From: Wuchereria bancrofti
Lineage: Eukaryota > Nematoda > Chromadorea > Rhabditida > Onchocercidae
Length of the DNA: 64,000 nt
Direction of reading: 5' to 3'
Assembly (NCBI GenBank): GCA_005281725.1
Contig: SSBO01000009.1
Span: forward strand, 12,374,236 to 12,438,235
Shown here: positions 38,486 through 51,988 of the stretch, piece after piece
Layout of the letters: each line of letters starts with the position of its first letter
Position numbering within the stretch: position 1 is the first letter of the stretch
Notes under the pieces: generated by a model
What the model was told of the DNA's origin: nothing
The model's input: only the letters and a program-made list of their open reading frames with translations
The model's database searches: none
Translations under genes and position numbers: made by a program

Positions 38486-41400
38486 TTACTGATGGAAACG
38501 GCGGTAATATTTGCGTCGCATGGAGTTGTTACAGCGGTGAAAAATGTAATTCTGCTTCAAAAATTTGAGATTTCTTTTTGATACTGGTTTGTGACTCCCC
38601 ATACCATCGTATTGATGGATGAAATTCCAGCATGAAACACAATAGTAGAGGAAACAAGGAAGATAAGGGCACAAATAAACACCGGCAGCTTCGTAACAAA
38701 TCTCACACAACATGCGATCGAGCACATATGGTCTCAGTTCCAGCTAAAAGTTGCATTTGTTGAAAAATTCGAGTATATTGTTGAATGTTTTTGTATTTCT
38801 AAATATTTCAACATGAAGCGAAAATGGATGTGATTATATTTTTGAAAGCTTGAACATATCTTTGAAAACTTTAAGAAAAGTTTATTTCGAACAACTGTAA
38901 CAAAAGGATTTGTCATTGACAATTTTAGCAGTGAATAAATCGAATGGAATAAAATAAGCCTTTCAGGAAACCTCGTGTATAATGAAGACATACTAGAGAT
39001 AATCAGACAAAGTTGCTTAGAATGGAAACTTTCTTCATTACTTCCAAAATTGATGTCAGCTAATACCTAATATGTGTCGATAAAAATAAGTATAAAACCT
39101 GTGCAAATTTGAAGATTTTTTCTTTCGAGAAAACTTACTATGACTTTTCGACCATCAGTTGTGGTTAATGTAAAGTGACGAACAGCAAGAGCTAAAAGGT
39201 ACGCTTCACGAGTTGCGAAGACCAATCGTCCCGATCCTTTTGGATAATTTGTACTATATTCCACTTCCAAAGTCAATTCAACCACACTGTTTATGATGTC
39301 GTCGAAGAGACGTGCCAATTCCGCTGTACGTTCAATTAAATCAGATAACATCTATGCAACGTATAATTGATACTATATGGTTGATTACAAAAACTATACT
39401 TTTTGACGTTTACGAATGCTTCTAGTTTTTAGTATGGTATTTCTTAAGTAAAAAGAAAAAAAAAGCTACTAACTCGCAGTCATAGTTCGCGGTATACCAG
39501 CAACGAAGACAGAGTACCGATAAGCAAATGGTATACAACCCATCAGAGTACAACCCGAACCACTCAAATACCAGGGTCTCACTTGCACCTATTATTATAC
39601 ATTATTAAAGAAAAAAAAACTGTTAATATCTTCAGCCTATATTTTGATTAATTATGAGCAACTTACTCCATCATTTAGCTTCATCTAGGAAAGTTAAAAA
39701 TTTGAAATTGTTTAGCTGTGCAACCTAAATTTCAAGAGTAACACTCGTAAAATAACGAACACTTGATTCATCAATTTTCTGGCAAAATAATTTATACCTC
39801 CCCAACGATATTGTTCCATTAGACGGAAATGGAAAATTATATATTTTCCATTTTAATATCTCACTCAACAAATCAAAGACGCAATAAAATTTATGATAAT
39901 TCCTTTTGTACAATAAAACCATTATCACGCTACCACGAGAATTTGAGGTAAATCTTCACCAAATAAGCCATAATTTTGCACTATTTCTATTAATGCAACG
40001 TGGAACAATTTCACATAATAATTCCCAAGCATACATATCTGCTCAAATTGCAGTTCATGTTTCAAAGTGACTTTTTTTTTGGGGGGTGGGGGGAGGAGAG
40101 GGTAAGACAACAAATCAACTGAAGAACATCCATAGGTAAAAAAGATGTTAAGTAATGTGCTTTGCAGCTCATTATCCAGATGGTAATTTTGAAAAGGAAA
40201 ACATTAAAAAATGTATGTTGTGAAGTTAAGCAAAATAAGGACAGATGAAAAATACATTACGATAGATCTTCCTAGCTACAGACATTTAAAAGCTTAGAAC
40301 AGGTTACGAATTCAGACCACAGTAACACAACAACAGAAACAATGGAAACAGAACTTCCCATCCGCCAAATAGTACTACTACCACTACTTCTTCAATCTTG
40401 AGTTCTCAATATCTACATAAAAACAGTGAATATTTCCACATATCGAAAGCTCTGTCATTACTTGCTTTAAACTGCATGAATGGACAGCACAATCTTTCCT
40501 TAATTTCCGAAGTTGTGATACGATCAATTTTTGATTCAACTATTCTTGACCATCGTCATCTAACGATATACTGTCGCTTCTTATGTTCGCATTAACAAGG
40601 CAAAATAAAAAAAATGCAGTTTGAGAAAAGTCATACTCCAGTTCGTTTATCAGGAGATGTTATTGCAGAAACACCCATGGTCCCCAGCACCGATAAAAAT
40701 TGAAGACAAATCTTCGCTTATTTGATTATGCTATCATGAATTCTCATTCTAATTTCCCTGCTACTGCAGTTGCGACCATATAACAGTTTGGTAAAGCACT
40801 ATTTTAAAGAATAAAAGCGTCAAGAGATACATGATAAAGCATCCTACCATATTTCACGTGTTATTAATTGCATAACACTTACAACCTGCAAGTAATGGGT
40901 ATAAGATCCTGCTCACTATCACTTTTTCTTGGAACTTAGGCGGCATCGAACAGTGTTGATATACATAGCAAGACACTATTGTGTCTCATTTCTACTAGCA
41001 ACAAATCATAATGATATGAAAAAGTGATCTAGAGCAGCTGTTTGGAGCATATGTTAAATTGGATTACTGTCGATAAAAGGATCGCGATACTATAGGGTAC
41101 AAAGTGTATCAGACTTTTAGCAGCGAAATTAGCAAAAATGTTCTATACACTAAACTAACCGTTTTGACCTGTACATCACCATCCTTCATATCGATAAATA
41201 ATTTTCCATGCTTTAAATCACTCGCATAAATAAGTCGGCGAACCGCACGCTCATTTTTGAATATGACAAATGCATATCCTGCAATATTTGTTCCGAAATT
41301 TGTCCACTAGTTTCTTGTGTTTATGCCTTTTATGCGTCATTTTTTTAACATCAGAAAAAAAACTCTTATAAATATTCAACAGAACTGATCTAGATAATCT

Positions 41401-41791
41401 TATCTATACAACAGCTTTATCATATTTTACAAAAACGATATAACGAATAAACCATTTGGTGGAGCCGCGATGTTACAGCAATTACGATGTGGCCAGTCAA
41501 CAAAGTTAGAGCCATACCGCTTGAAAAAGTTACCAATTACATCTGGAAATTCAGTGGATATTCATTAAAATTGGAGTCAACGTGTATTAAACAAACAAAA
41601 GAATTTGGCTGTTTTATAAAACAGTAGAAAATGAGGTAGTAAAAAAAGACAAAATTAGCAGAGCCCTTTGCCTGGATCAATATTGTAAGGAAGACCACCG
41701 ATGAACACTTTTGTAGAATACACGGGGAAATTACCAGGCCGTATTTGCGTCAGTTGATAGTTGAAGTTATCATCGTTAAATTCAGATGTTT
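38486..41791 (-). CDS. CPEB-family RNA-binding translational regulator, C-terminal half (5' partial)
   Basis: Exons: 41791-41672, 41542-41453, 41278-41160, 39588-39478, 39351-39139, 38743-38486 (stop). Seen: RRM1 with RNP2 KVFIGGLP, then VDWPHR, PPNGYAFVIF as RNP1, and VQVRPW ending the domain; RRM2 with SVFVAGIP and YPKGSGRLVF; PYVLDRMLCEIC leading into the CPEB ZZ domain, whose eight ligands are visible (CEIC, CPYLPC, CVSC, IHQ, SHKP). Known: CPEB proteins bind U-rich cytoplasmic polyadenylation elements in 3' UTRs and control poly(A) length and translation, often in germ line. The first and fourth exons end at GC rather than GT donors. The N-terminal, less conserved half is not located; an 18-nt exon near 42096-42079 (QLK then donor GTGAGA) is phase-compatible but unproven. 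The family call is firm; which worm CPEB paralogue (FOG-1, CPB-1, -2, -3) it matches is not decidable here. Confidence 0.93.
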
Positions 41792-43856
41792 CTAAATTAG
41801 TAAAGACTCATGATATATTGAAGACGGAAGCAAAAATCTTTTAAATTGTCACAGACATATGAAGAATAAAAATTTACATTAACACCCGCTGCCTGTATTT
41901 GGTTTTACTTTTATCTTACTCTTCCTCTGTTTAAATTCCCAGTAAGAGTGGTGATGTACTTAAATATGGCTGGTTTTCTATCAAGGCAATTATTCAAGAA
42001 TGGGAATCCGAAATGTGCTTGAAAGCAATTTAAGAACCCTGAGGTTTTGATGATCTTGCAGATCACATAAGTTCTCACTTTTAAGCTGAAGTTCTTCTAA
42101 AGAAAAATTTTCCGGTATTGTTCTGGCAATTAGCACTTTTTTTCACGAAATTTATTTTTTGAAAAGGAAAGGAATAAATTTCATTTGCTGATTATCGGAA
42201 TTAATCAAGCGGTAATATACCACTCATTTCGGTGCCTAGATATAATCCACGTAGTGATCCTTCAGCTACAAAATTTTTAATATCATCATATATCCATAAT
42301 GTTATCCAAATTCGACATATGAAAGCTTTATCAATCTTTAACTTGCATTCTATTGAAAACATATACTTTTTCTCTTTTTCCGATTTGAAGTTTAATTATC
42401 ATTTCCAAACAACCAATCAATTAAAAAAAAAGTACCCTGTTCAGAAGTTTTACAATCTCGTTTATCCATTGTAAGAGTTACTGTGTAGAGTAACGTTTGG
42501 CGTAAATGAAGAAATAAGTATGTATTCTAAACGTAATAAAAATTAAGTGCTACTGTTGAGAATAATTCTGAGAAACACTGGAAGAAAGAAACGATCAAAT
42601 AACATTATATGTTACTTAATATATTCTAATCCAACACGCAGTGAAATCCCGGATAATATAAACCCACCAAATGAACCAAATAATTCATCAGTCAGCCAAC
42701 TGAACCAACCAATCAAGCTTGGATTAATATACCAACTAATCATTCACTAACCAATTAAGCGACCAACCAACCAACCAACCACTCACCAACAACCAACCAA
42801 CTACTCAGAAACCGTTCAATTGCGAATAATGAACGACTATTACATTGTCTCCCAAATGTTCCTCAAACAACAGGGAAAAAGATACCAGAAATTCCAGAAC
42901 GGCAGGATTATTCGTAATTTGCACGTAGCATTGGGTTACCCTTATGCTTTTAGAGGTTATACAACGTGCCAAGCCATACAAATACGTGCAACATTTAAAA
43001 ATATATTCCCCTCCATTGAATATGGTATGTATTGACTGGATGACAACTTCCTGCTCCGTTTGTTAGACGTAGGATACGTTTCCTCATGACAGATGCATAT
43101 ATAAGCTATTCATGCTCCTCCCCCTCCCCCCACTTCCCTTCGAGACTCAAAACTGGCCTTTTTCTGGTTTGATTCAAAAAAACTTTTAGCTTGCATACTT
43201 AACTAAATCTTACTCACTTTTTCATCAACTTTAGATTACGCATAATAAATAACAGATCGAATTGATTAGAGCGAAGACTTTCATTTCTTTTCATTTTTGT
43301 TTGTTGTAAATATATGAAAAAAAAAAATCCATTTCACCGTCGGTAGAACTTTATTTAATACCATAATGATCAAAGCTACCGCGTGTGGCACAGAAACAAT
43401 ACAGTAATACCGGAAAGATTCTTTTCGTTAACCGCAAAGTTAAACATTTATAACTGTCTACTACTATATCGACTTAAAAATGAAATCATTATTTCACAGG
43501 TGCATGAGAGTTTAATGGAATGGGCAAGAAAAGACCCGATAAGATTATTCTGCTCGTTTCCTTTTTTTTTTTTTCAAGGAATTTGTCTAGACTAGATGAT
43601 CCAGGAAATCCTCGGTTAAGTCAATTTATAAAAATTAAAAAGGAATTTTTACATAGAATAAGAAAAGCTAAGAAATGAAGGAGAGGGATAGATAGATGGT
43701 TTGAGTTAAATTATTGTGAATTTTTAACAAGACAATCATAAAAGTATTCTTTCATTTCATACAGGATCAGCAACAACACCGTACATTATATTTAACATTA
43801 CAATATTAATATTGTTAAGAAATATTTGTAAACTTCTTCAAAAAATTTTTTTGAAA
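41792..43856. other. Region between CPEB exons and the LIM gene
   Basis: Probably contains 5' exons of the CPEB gene on the minus strand, which are poorly conserved and could not be fixed. Plus-strand frames here (42232-42474, 42547-42750, 42820-43035) overlap a CCAA repeat or intron-like sequence and match nothing known. Confidence 0.45.
42745..42806. repeat. CCAA-rich repeat
   Basis: Imperfect ACCAACCAACCAACC units in about 60 bp. Confidence 0.85.
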
Positions 43857-45664
43857 TCAATTTGCTTTTCCCGTCAAACCATTGTGGAATGTGTGAGATT
43901 CCGAACCACCATGTCCATAGCCTTTTGGTCCAAAAAGTGCTCCATAACAATGGTTGCAATATGGCTTCCCCTGACGCTAAAAAAAAGCAACAAAGATTTT
44001 ATAACCATATAATGTCAAAGTTATTTTATTTAAGAATCAACTATAAAAATCTTTCAGCTATCTAACGATTACCTCTGTTTGACTATATTTTTTGAATGAA
44101 TGGAATAAATAGACAATTTTTCAGAATTTCTCAAACATATTTTAATTTTAACATATTTAGTTAGAACCAATTTTAACAACCCGCCTTTATAGGGTAACTT
44201 TTCCCTTTTATTTCATCTATATTGCTATTTTACATCCTAATACTATATTATTTACAACCTATTCTGGGCATTCATTTCAACTCTTTTTTAACCGTAATTT
44301 CTAAATTTCTGATACTATCTTCTTCCTCGCCTTTATACTTCAGTTGTTCATCACTGTAACGATAACCTAACAGTAATGTTTTCCCTTTTCTTCCCATAAC
44401 TATACGTTCAAAAGTTCAATCAATAGAAATGAAATTCAAACCTATCACCTTCTACTTCTATTAAAATAAATCAAGTACCAATCAAAACCGTTATAATCTT
44501 CAGACATCCAGTAGCAGTAAATTTTTACTGAGGTTGATAACTATATGATCAAAAATGAAAATGCGTTTGAAATTATTCTACATTTCAGGGTATCACAACA
44601 ACATTTGCTGTAAGATGTCAGAAGAGATTTTTTTTGTACCACGATAATGAACAGGGCCATTTATCAGAAGAGCCACCTCAATTAATGATAATTGGAGTCG
44701 CATTAAGTCGAATCAAGTCATGCCTAAATTTAATTCTTATGTGACACTAAGATCTTTTCCTTACCAGAAAAGAATACTTACAGTCGAATGGACAATAAGA
44801 ATTAACAAACTAATAAAAAGAGTGTAACAAAAGTGTGAAATAAAGTAGAATCTCAGAAATGAGCAGTTACAGAGCTAATTACAGTGTTCTCAACAAAAGT
44901 AAATAGAGAAATGAGGCGAATAAATAAGCAAACATGAATAAAAAATGCTCAAAACCTTTCTAAATTTTCATGCAATGTAAGCACATCTAACAAATTTTCG
45001 AAAAAAAAAACATCAGAAAATGAAAATTGAAAGAGAAAAAGGAACAGCGGAAAGTTCAGAAAAGGAAATAAAATTTGAAAGGAATTATTTATATTGATAT
45101 ACCTCGGAATGATTACCAGCTGTTAGAGTCTTTCGGCAATTCTCATTTTCACAGCGCAAACACGGGCGATGCCAATCTTTTCCAATCGACGAGACACGTT
45201 CAGCTAAAACGACTCAATTTTCTTTTTTTTTTTTTTTTTTCACCTCAAATATGTTGAAACATAAAGTTGAATAACCAGATTTAATCCTGAACCAAATACT
45301 GTTGTCTAACAACGACTTAAAGTTATGAACGATTCTAGACGTATTATTATCGCAAATTTGAACATTAATATGATTTGTCCGATCAAAAGATTTGCTCAGA
45401 ATAAATTAACTACAAAAGAAAAAAAAATCGATATGAAGAAAAAAATGCTCATCGTTCATGTAACAAATTTCTGTCAAAAAAGAAAAAAACACTGAAAAGC
45501 CATCAAACTAAAAAGATTGTACAATTTGATAACTCTAATGATGTACGTAAATTAAATGATAAGCGGTCTAATCAAGTCAAACATTAAACAAATTAACAAA
45601 AATAAAAGAAAAGAATAATCTTACCGAAGTATACAGGTTTATTGCAGCCTGGACAATTCGGCAT
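43857..45664 (-). CDS. CRIP-type single LIM domain protein
   Basis: Three exons, 45664-45625, 45203-45103 and 43976-43857, join in phase to 86 residues. The protein starts [13 protein letters not shown], continues [15 protein letters not shown], has CENENC and [17 protein letters not shown], and ends with the glycine/serine tail [12 protein letters not shown] plus HNGLTGKAN. Zinc ligands of one LIM domain are visible: CPGC, HRPC with LRC and ENC, and CNHC. Spacing after the third cysteine is two residues longer than in vertebrate CRIP1, as I recall for nematode members such as C. elegans VALV-1. Known: CRIP proteins are small cytoplasmic or nuclear LIM adaptors. Because every exon is under 125 nt, no long open frame marks this gene; plus-strand frames over it (43812-44065, 45075-45257) are antisense shadows. 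Confidence 0.94.
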
Positions 45665-45703
45665 TTCCAATGTTTTAATCCAAAATACTCTTATAGACTC
45701 TCT
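45665..45703 (-). promoter_or_regulatory. Candidate trans-splice acceptor of the LIM gene
   Basis: AAATTTCCAG ends 37 bases upstream of the ATG at 45664, giving a short leader typical of spliced-leader mRNAs. A cis-spliced 5' exon is the alternative. Confidence 0.45.
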
Positions 45704-46319
45704 GGAAATTTATGCTAATTACATCAATTTTAATGATTCAATCAAATCCAACAAAACAAAGAAATCCGTGCAATTTTAAACATAACTAAGGAAAAAGTCA
45801 TCGGACACGAGGATACGAACATCATTAAAATGACTATTTGAAAAAGGCAACTGACAAAAGAAGGAGAAAGAGAGGGAGAAGAAGAGGAAATTGGATATGA
45901 GAAGAATAAAAAAAAAAAAAGAAAGTATGTGTGGGAAAGTCAAGGAAAAAAAAAGTGGAGGGCAATTCAATCAATAAAAATCAGAAGTATGGAGAATTCA
46001 TTTTAACTTTGGATTTTCTGTTACAGGATAAAACAAATAAAGCGGAAATTTTCAATCATTTTTTTTTACAAAAAAAAATTAGTCTTAATCATCTAAAGGA
46101 ATATATATATTTGGAAGAATTATCATTGCATATCGTAAAGAAACACAAAACAACGGGAAAACTTTCACTTTCTTTTGCAAAATAACCATAGAAGAATTGT
46201 TCATTGATAAGATAAAATGAGAAGAGATAATGAAAGAAACGATATGAATTTAGTCGAGATTTGATGAGTGAAAATAAAATGAAATTGAAATGAAACGCAA
46301 CGACGAACATCGGATGGTA

Positions 46320-46560
46320 TAGCAATTTGGAAATGGAAATGATAAACGAAGAAGGAAAGGGAAGAGGAAGAGAAGAGGAGAAGGAAGAGAAGGAGAAAGA
46401 GAGGAAAAAGTGGAATAAGGAAAAGTAATAACAGCGGTAGCTTTCCATGGAAGCATCTGATTTTTGATATAAAATAGGATAAAAAAAGGTAGGAAAGAAT
46501 AAAGTACAGTGAAAAAGAACAGAAAAAGGAAAGGAAAAATAGGATAGAACAGGAAATAAT
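46320..46560 (+). repeat. Polypurine (GA-rich) tract
   Basis: The plus strand is nearly all A and G for over 100 bp (about 46345-46435) within a purine-rich 240 bp. Minus-strand open frames through it (Phe/Leu/Ser-rich) are composition artefacts. Confidence 0.85.
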
Positions 46561-48514
46561 GAAATTAAAATGGAAGAAGAAAAGAAAACCGGTCAAACAC
46601 AGATCACTGTGATGAAATTTAATTTAAAAAATAGAGAAATTCAATTCTTTTCTTCCTGACTGTAAAGAATAGCACAGATGATAACAAAATATAGAAAGAT
46701 GGATTGACTGGCAAGGAAACAGTGGCGTCAGGTGACAACAAACCTCACTGATCACTAATGACATGTTGTCAACCCACAAATCCATGAATGCGTGTGTGCA
46801 TTATGTTATGGTTATCATATAATATACGATTTAAACGTGTCAGAAACTTAACAAATGTTACGACGTACGACAAAACGTGTACCATAGGATGATTTGTATG
46901 CAGCGGAAATCCCCGAGAATTCCTGTTAGCTAATAGTTGAGATATTCAACAGCTAACACAGTACTTTTCAATTATTTCTATGAATGCTTGAACATATACT
47001 AATAGGCGTATATTACATTTGAAATGATAAATGGCTCACAATAAGTAGTAAATCAATCAATAATTGAGTATCTCTCATTTACGGAAGTAAATTAGGTAAT
47101 CCGACTTGTACGGATTGATCACATATCGCAATTGACAGATGGACAAGTGCGCTCTATTGACGATATATATCAATTGATAAGTACCAAAATAAAATAATAG
47201 AAATCTCTTCTTTCTCTTTTTTAATTTGATGCAAGTTTCACTAAATGGTTTATCAGAGTGAACTAAAAGCGATTGCCAAATAAGTGACGAAATATTAATC
47301 AATAACTGTGACAAATATTAATTGGATGACAAAGAAAAGTAGTGACGGTGTTGAATTAAATAACTGTAAAGAGAAGTTAATATACAATACCGGCAACATT
47401 CCGGAATACCGAATACGGGAAGAGTGAAGATGCAGACGTATGCGAATTCTCGTAAATGTAATTAATATAGTAACACTGCAAAAGTACACTTCCTCATAAC
47501 TTTACACTTTACAGGAACAACCACAGTATCCTCTTCCCACCGTATTCTCGATGAATCAATCGAAGCGCCAGACTTCACGTTTCAAATTTTTGAACAGAAC
47601 GCAGTTATATCGTAGGGATAATTCAGGAAAGAGAAAATGAGGAAGGGAAATAACCTTAGGAAGAAATGAAAACAAAAAGAATTCGATGAAACAAATGAAG
47701 CTATCAGAAACCCAAAGTATATGAATAATCAATAACTTATTTAAAAATAACAAACCCATCAAGAGTCAAAGGTCAAGTGAAATGTTCAAAATTTTCGAAT
47801 TAATGCAAACAAGCGATAGCCATGTAATAATAAGGAAGTTAACTATATGAAAGTCTTCCATCTTCTGCGACCTAAATGGAAAATATGCAATCAATTATGA
47901 TCATTTCACTGATAATAACCTTTAACTAATCAGTAGATCAACTGCTTTAATGATTGAAAATTTCTTAAGAATGATTAGATTACTAAAGTGAAAATTTTCA
48001 AAAATTTACAATTTAGTAATTAAAAAAAATAAATGGCGAAATTTAATTTTCGTTTATTTTTTATTCTCATCTCATCCCATCTCAATTTTCTTCCTCCTAA
48101 TAGCTGTCAATAAAAATCAGAACTAGAAAGAAAAAAAAAAACAATAATATTTTCCCAACGAATTAAACTTAAACTGGTGAAGTGATTATGAGAGCACAAT
48201 GAAAGAATGTGAAAATAATTAGACTAAAACTCATTTCTAATTCATTTCATTAATATTTTTGAAAAAATGAGCAAAATAATTATGAATGGAAATTTAGGAT
48301 ATATTCGGTTTGTGTGTCGCATGCATATAACAAATGTGTTACAAATGAAAAAATGAGCGCTTCTGGTCAAAAAATGTAAATCGATACCATTACCTGATAA
48401 GGAGGAGAAAAGAAGAAAAAGAAGCAAAGCACAATGCCTTCCTCAATTTCCTTTTTTTTTTTTTTGAAAATTCAATAAATTTTCAATGTTGTTCAAGGAA
48501 ATGAGGACAATACG

Positions 48515-48590
48515 ACAACGACAACAATAATAATGACAACAACAGCAATAGCACCAACAATAACAATAAAAAACAACAACAAATTTCATA
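48515..48590. repeat. CAA/ACAAC-rich repeat
   Basis: Imperfect ACAACGACAACAATAATA units. Confidence 0.8.
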
Positions 48591-49339
48591 TTTTTATATA
48601 CACAAAGTCATATTGGTGGTGTTAGGATTAAGATTAATTGAAATTCATTTGAAACGACGGATATCGAAATTCTTCTTGGATATTCATTGGATTACAACAG
48701 GGATTTCTTATAAAAAAGCATTGACAAGATGTTATCGTATGTATAACAGATAGTAAACAAATTCAGTGGGATATTAAATTTTATGAAAAGTTTGAAAGAA
48801 GAGAAAGAGAAGAAATATTGAATTGGTGTACAATTAATGGATTACGGGGCTGTAAAAAGCCAATTACATACAATAAAAGTTTGTATGGACTAAAAAAAGC
48901 GGAAAGTTATACCCGTATTTCCGGATATAACATTCCAGTCATTCTAGAATTCATTCCCTATTACTCAATGGCAATTTCGATCAGTTTTGACCGAATTCTG
49001 TATTGCTAAATCATTAATTGAGATCATTCAAGATAAGTCCGGAAAAGATTGCTATTTGGTGTTGAGATCGAGAAATATCAAAAGTGAAAGATGTTTAGCG
49101 CAAACGGTTTGAAAGTTATAAGAAAATTTGAAAACTTAAATTTCTATTTGCCATCCTTTTTAGGTTTTGTGCGCTAACAGAAAGACAGGCGGCTTTCTTT
49201 CCATTTCACTTCTTTTTACTAAGCGATAAGAAAGGAATGAACTGAAATTGATTCATTTTTACATTTACTAATCAATTAGGTAACAAACTAAGCAATTTTT
49301 TATTTGAGAAAAACAAATTTGTATGCATAAAATACATTA

Positions 49340-49470
49340 AGCAGAGAGAGAGAGAGAGGGAGAGAGGGGGAAGAGAAGAAAAGAAGATATGTAATTAGTA
49401 AAGGAGAAAGTTTAGGAAAAGAGAAAGGGAAATAAAGAAATTAAAAAAGGAAAAATGAAAGAGTGAAAGA
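49340..49470 (+). repeat. GA microsatellite and purine-rich flank
   Basis: A GAGAGA run from 49342 passes into GGGAGAGAGGGGGAAGAG and further A/G-rich sequence. Confidence 0.85.
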
Positions 49471-49521
49471 GGAAACATCTGGAAATATTGTGCCAGGAGG
49501 AACCTTCGAGGTAAAAAAAAT

Positions 49522-49896
49522 TTGATGAAATTTTCATTTCCAATTATTCCAAATCGGGCTTATTTTTTTATAGATACCCGAAGGAATAAGCTACTTTCAC
49601 ATAATTCAGGCATATGTTATGTCAAACTTTATTTATTTAAATCTGACGTATATTTGAAAAATAACAAACATTGCGCAGAAGGAGAAAGGATAAGGATGAA
49701 TCAATTCATTTATATTAGTAAGAAGTTAAATCAGTGGGAAGAAAGTAATATGAACCAAAGTAACGATATACTTTTGGGGTTAATTTCATTTGGAGAAACA
49801 CAGATAAAGGGCAAAATTAAACTGAACATACCTGAATGGAATAAGTCGAGAAAAAGTGTGATTGTAAGAGGTTTGATAAGGAATGCGACAAGTTGA
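49522..49896 (+). CDS. Hypothetical 124-residue open frame
   Basis: An uninterrupted ATG-to-stop frame, unusually long for this region, with balanced residue use (starts MMKFSFPIIPNRAYFF). No domain, signal or splice partner is recognised, and a frame of this length is expected about once by chance in a window of this size and composition. Treat as doubtful. Confidence 0.15.
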   Translation: MMKFSFPIIPNRAYFFIDTRRNKLLSHNSGICYVKLYLFKSDVYLKNNKHCAEGERIRMNQFIYISKKLNQWEESNMNQSNDILLGLISFGETQIKGKIKLNIPEWNKSRKSVIVRGLIRNATS

Positions 49897-50135
49897 AAAT
49901 GATACAAGCACGGAAGGAAATGGGTTAACCCGTGGGTACGTGAAAGTGAAAAGGTTAGGATCTAATGAATAGAAATATTCGCCAGGTAAAGTATATGCTA
50001 TCCATAAGAGCAGCAGTCAATTTTCATAAAGTATTCCATTTTTGACAGTTTGGAAATTCCATAGCAGAATTTCTCCATGAACAAACAAATTAATGAATTC
50101 TTCAAATGAAACTGTCGGAAACTTGTGCGCACTGT

Positions 50136-50310
50136 TCATTATTATCAGTATTATCATCATCACTGTCATTACTACCATTACCATCACTATTATCATCACT
50201 GCCACTATTGCCATTGTTATCATTGTCATCATTACTATTACTACCGCCATTTCTTTATTTTATTACTGCTATTATTGTTATTATTATTATTATTTATTAT
50301 CATTACTATC
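50136..50310. repeat. ATT/ATC trinucleotide repeat
   Basis: Imperfect ATTATC, ACTACC and TTATTA units; open frames in several phases across it are repeat products. Confidence 0.9.
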
Positions 50311-50514
50311 AATATTATTATGAAATGGACATATTTTTGATGAAATTGATAAGGTAATAATTGATGAGATGTATGCAGTTGATGTGCAAGCTATACTGTT
50401 GATTACAAAAGAGGTCAACGATCAATTTAAATTAATTTACCAGCAGAAAAGTTGACAAATGAAAGTGATTGCGCGGAAAATAAATTTTAATTTGTCAAAT
50501 ATCACTAAATACAT

Positions 50515-50605
50515 ACATAAACACATACATATTTATATACATATACACACATACACACACACACACACACACACTCACAGACACAAGACAGACATACTCA
50601 AACAC
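50515..50605. repeat. CA/ATAC microsatellite
   Basis: ATACATA units running into a pure CACACA run at about 50548-50573. Confidence 0.9.
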
Positions 50606-51988
50606 ACATTCCCATAGATCAATCATATGAAACTATACACACTGAATTAAAATCAACTTAAAAGGAAAAATTCCGACATCACTATGCCATCATGTCAATT
50701 TCATCGTCTATGAAGTCTAATTATCATTGATGGATAGATATAAATTAGTACAGAATAACGCTTAAGAAGTTGAAATACGAGATTATACGCATGGGACAGA
50801 GAAGGATTGAAATGAGAAGTGAGATAATGAACAACGATGTATCACAAATGATATGATGAAAGCAGAACACCTTGAAAAAGTTTAGGATGAAATGTTGTCC
50901 AACGAACAAAAGAATCAAAACAATGTTGACACATTTTATTTAAATGGTTGATGGATTAATTAAAGACGAAAATGGTAAAAATAGAAAGAAAGGAAAACAA
51001 ATAAATACAAAAAAAAAGAAAAGTGAAAAAAAGAAAATTGTTGAATGGAAAATAAAAGAAAAATAATTTTGCAAAAAAAAAAAAAAAATTTTTCGTTTTT
51101 TATAAATAATGAAATGAATGAAATGTAGAAAAATTGAAGAAAACGATAAAGTATTTTGAAATTAACACAAAACCATTTTGAAATTCCTATCAAAATTAAA
51201 TAAATAATAGAAAAGCGAATATAGTTGCTGACGAGATAATATTGAAATAGATACATAGATAGATGAATTGATGATTTAAGAATAATATACCCGACAGCTG
51301 TGCATATCCTATCCTCTTCTTTCAACCATCGTCTCTCTCTCTCTCTCTCTTTCTCCCTCTACCTTCCAATCATTCCTTTTTTGATAACAGTTACTTTTTT
51401 TTTTCTAAGGTGAAAAGGTTAATTTTGACTAATAATATCATTCAGTAATTGTAGTATAATTTTCATAATCCTTCCTAAATAAAGCAATATTCATCTTACA
51501 TAAATATTATTTGTATTGAAATGAATAAATGAAATACTGAAATACACAATAAAATACATAAATACATAAATAAGGAGGGGAATTTGCTAGAATACTATAA
51601 AATTATGAACATTGCGGTAGATAGAAAGCAGAAACAATTGAAGAAAACTCATATCTTGCAGCAATGGAATGTTGAAGAAAGGCGAAGAGATGATAACAGT
51701 CATTGTTAAATTGTTCTGATAACATCAATGATATATTATTGAGTATTAAATACCATAAAATTTTTGTTTCAATATTTTCGAAAATATTGTAAAATAAATT
51801 TGTAGATGTCAATTGAAGATATTAATAAAAAACATTTAAAAATTATGATAAATGACAGTGATGTGAAAAAGTTTGGTTCAATATTATCTTTACAAAATTT
51901 TCAAATATACTTTTGGTATCAATTTTATGAGAAAATTTTACTCCTCAAGATTTTAAACATGACTGGTATGAATAATCTAATATATAAC

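Noticed and set aside
39725..40113. Minus-strand frames inside the CPEB intron as extra exons
   Set aside because: CPEB exons 41160 and 39588 already join at the family-conserved point before VQVRPW; inserting these would break RRM1.
46089..46596. Three overlapping minus-strand frames rich in Phe, Leu and Ser
   Set aside because: They are complements of the polypurine tract, with no domain or splice signals.
50017..50357. Frames in four phases over 50.0-50.36 kb
   Set aside because: All are produced by the ATT/ATC repeat, which has few stops in any phase.
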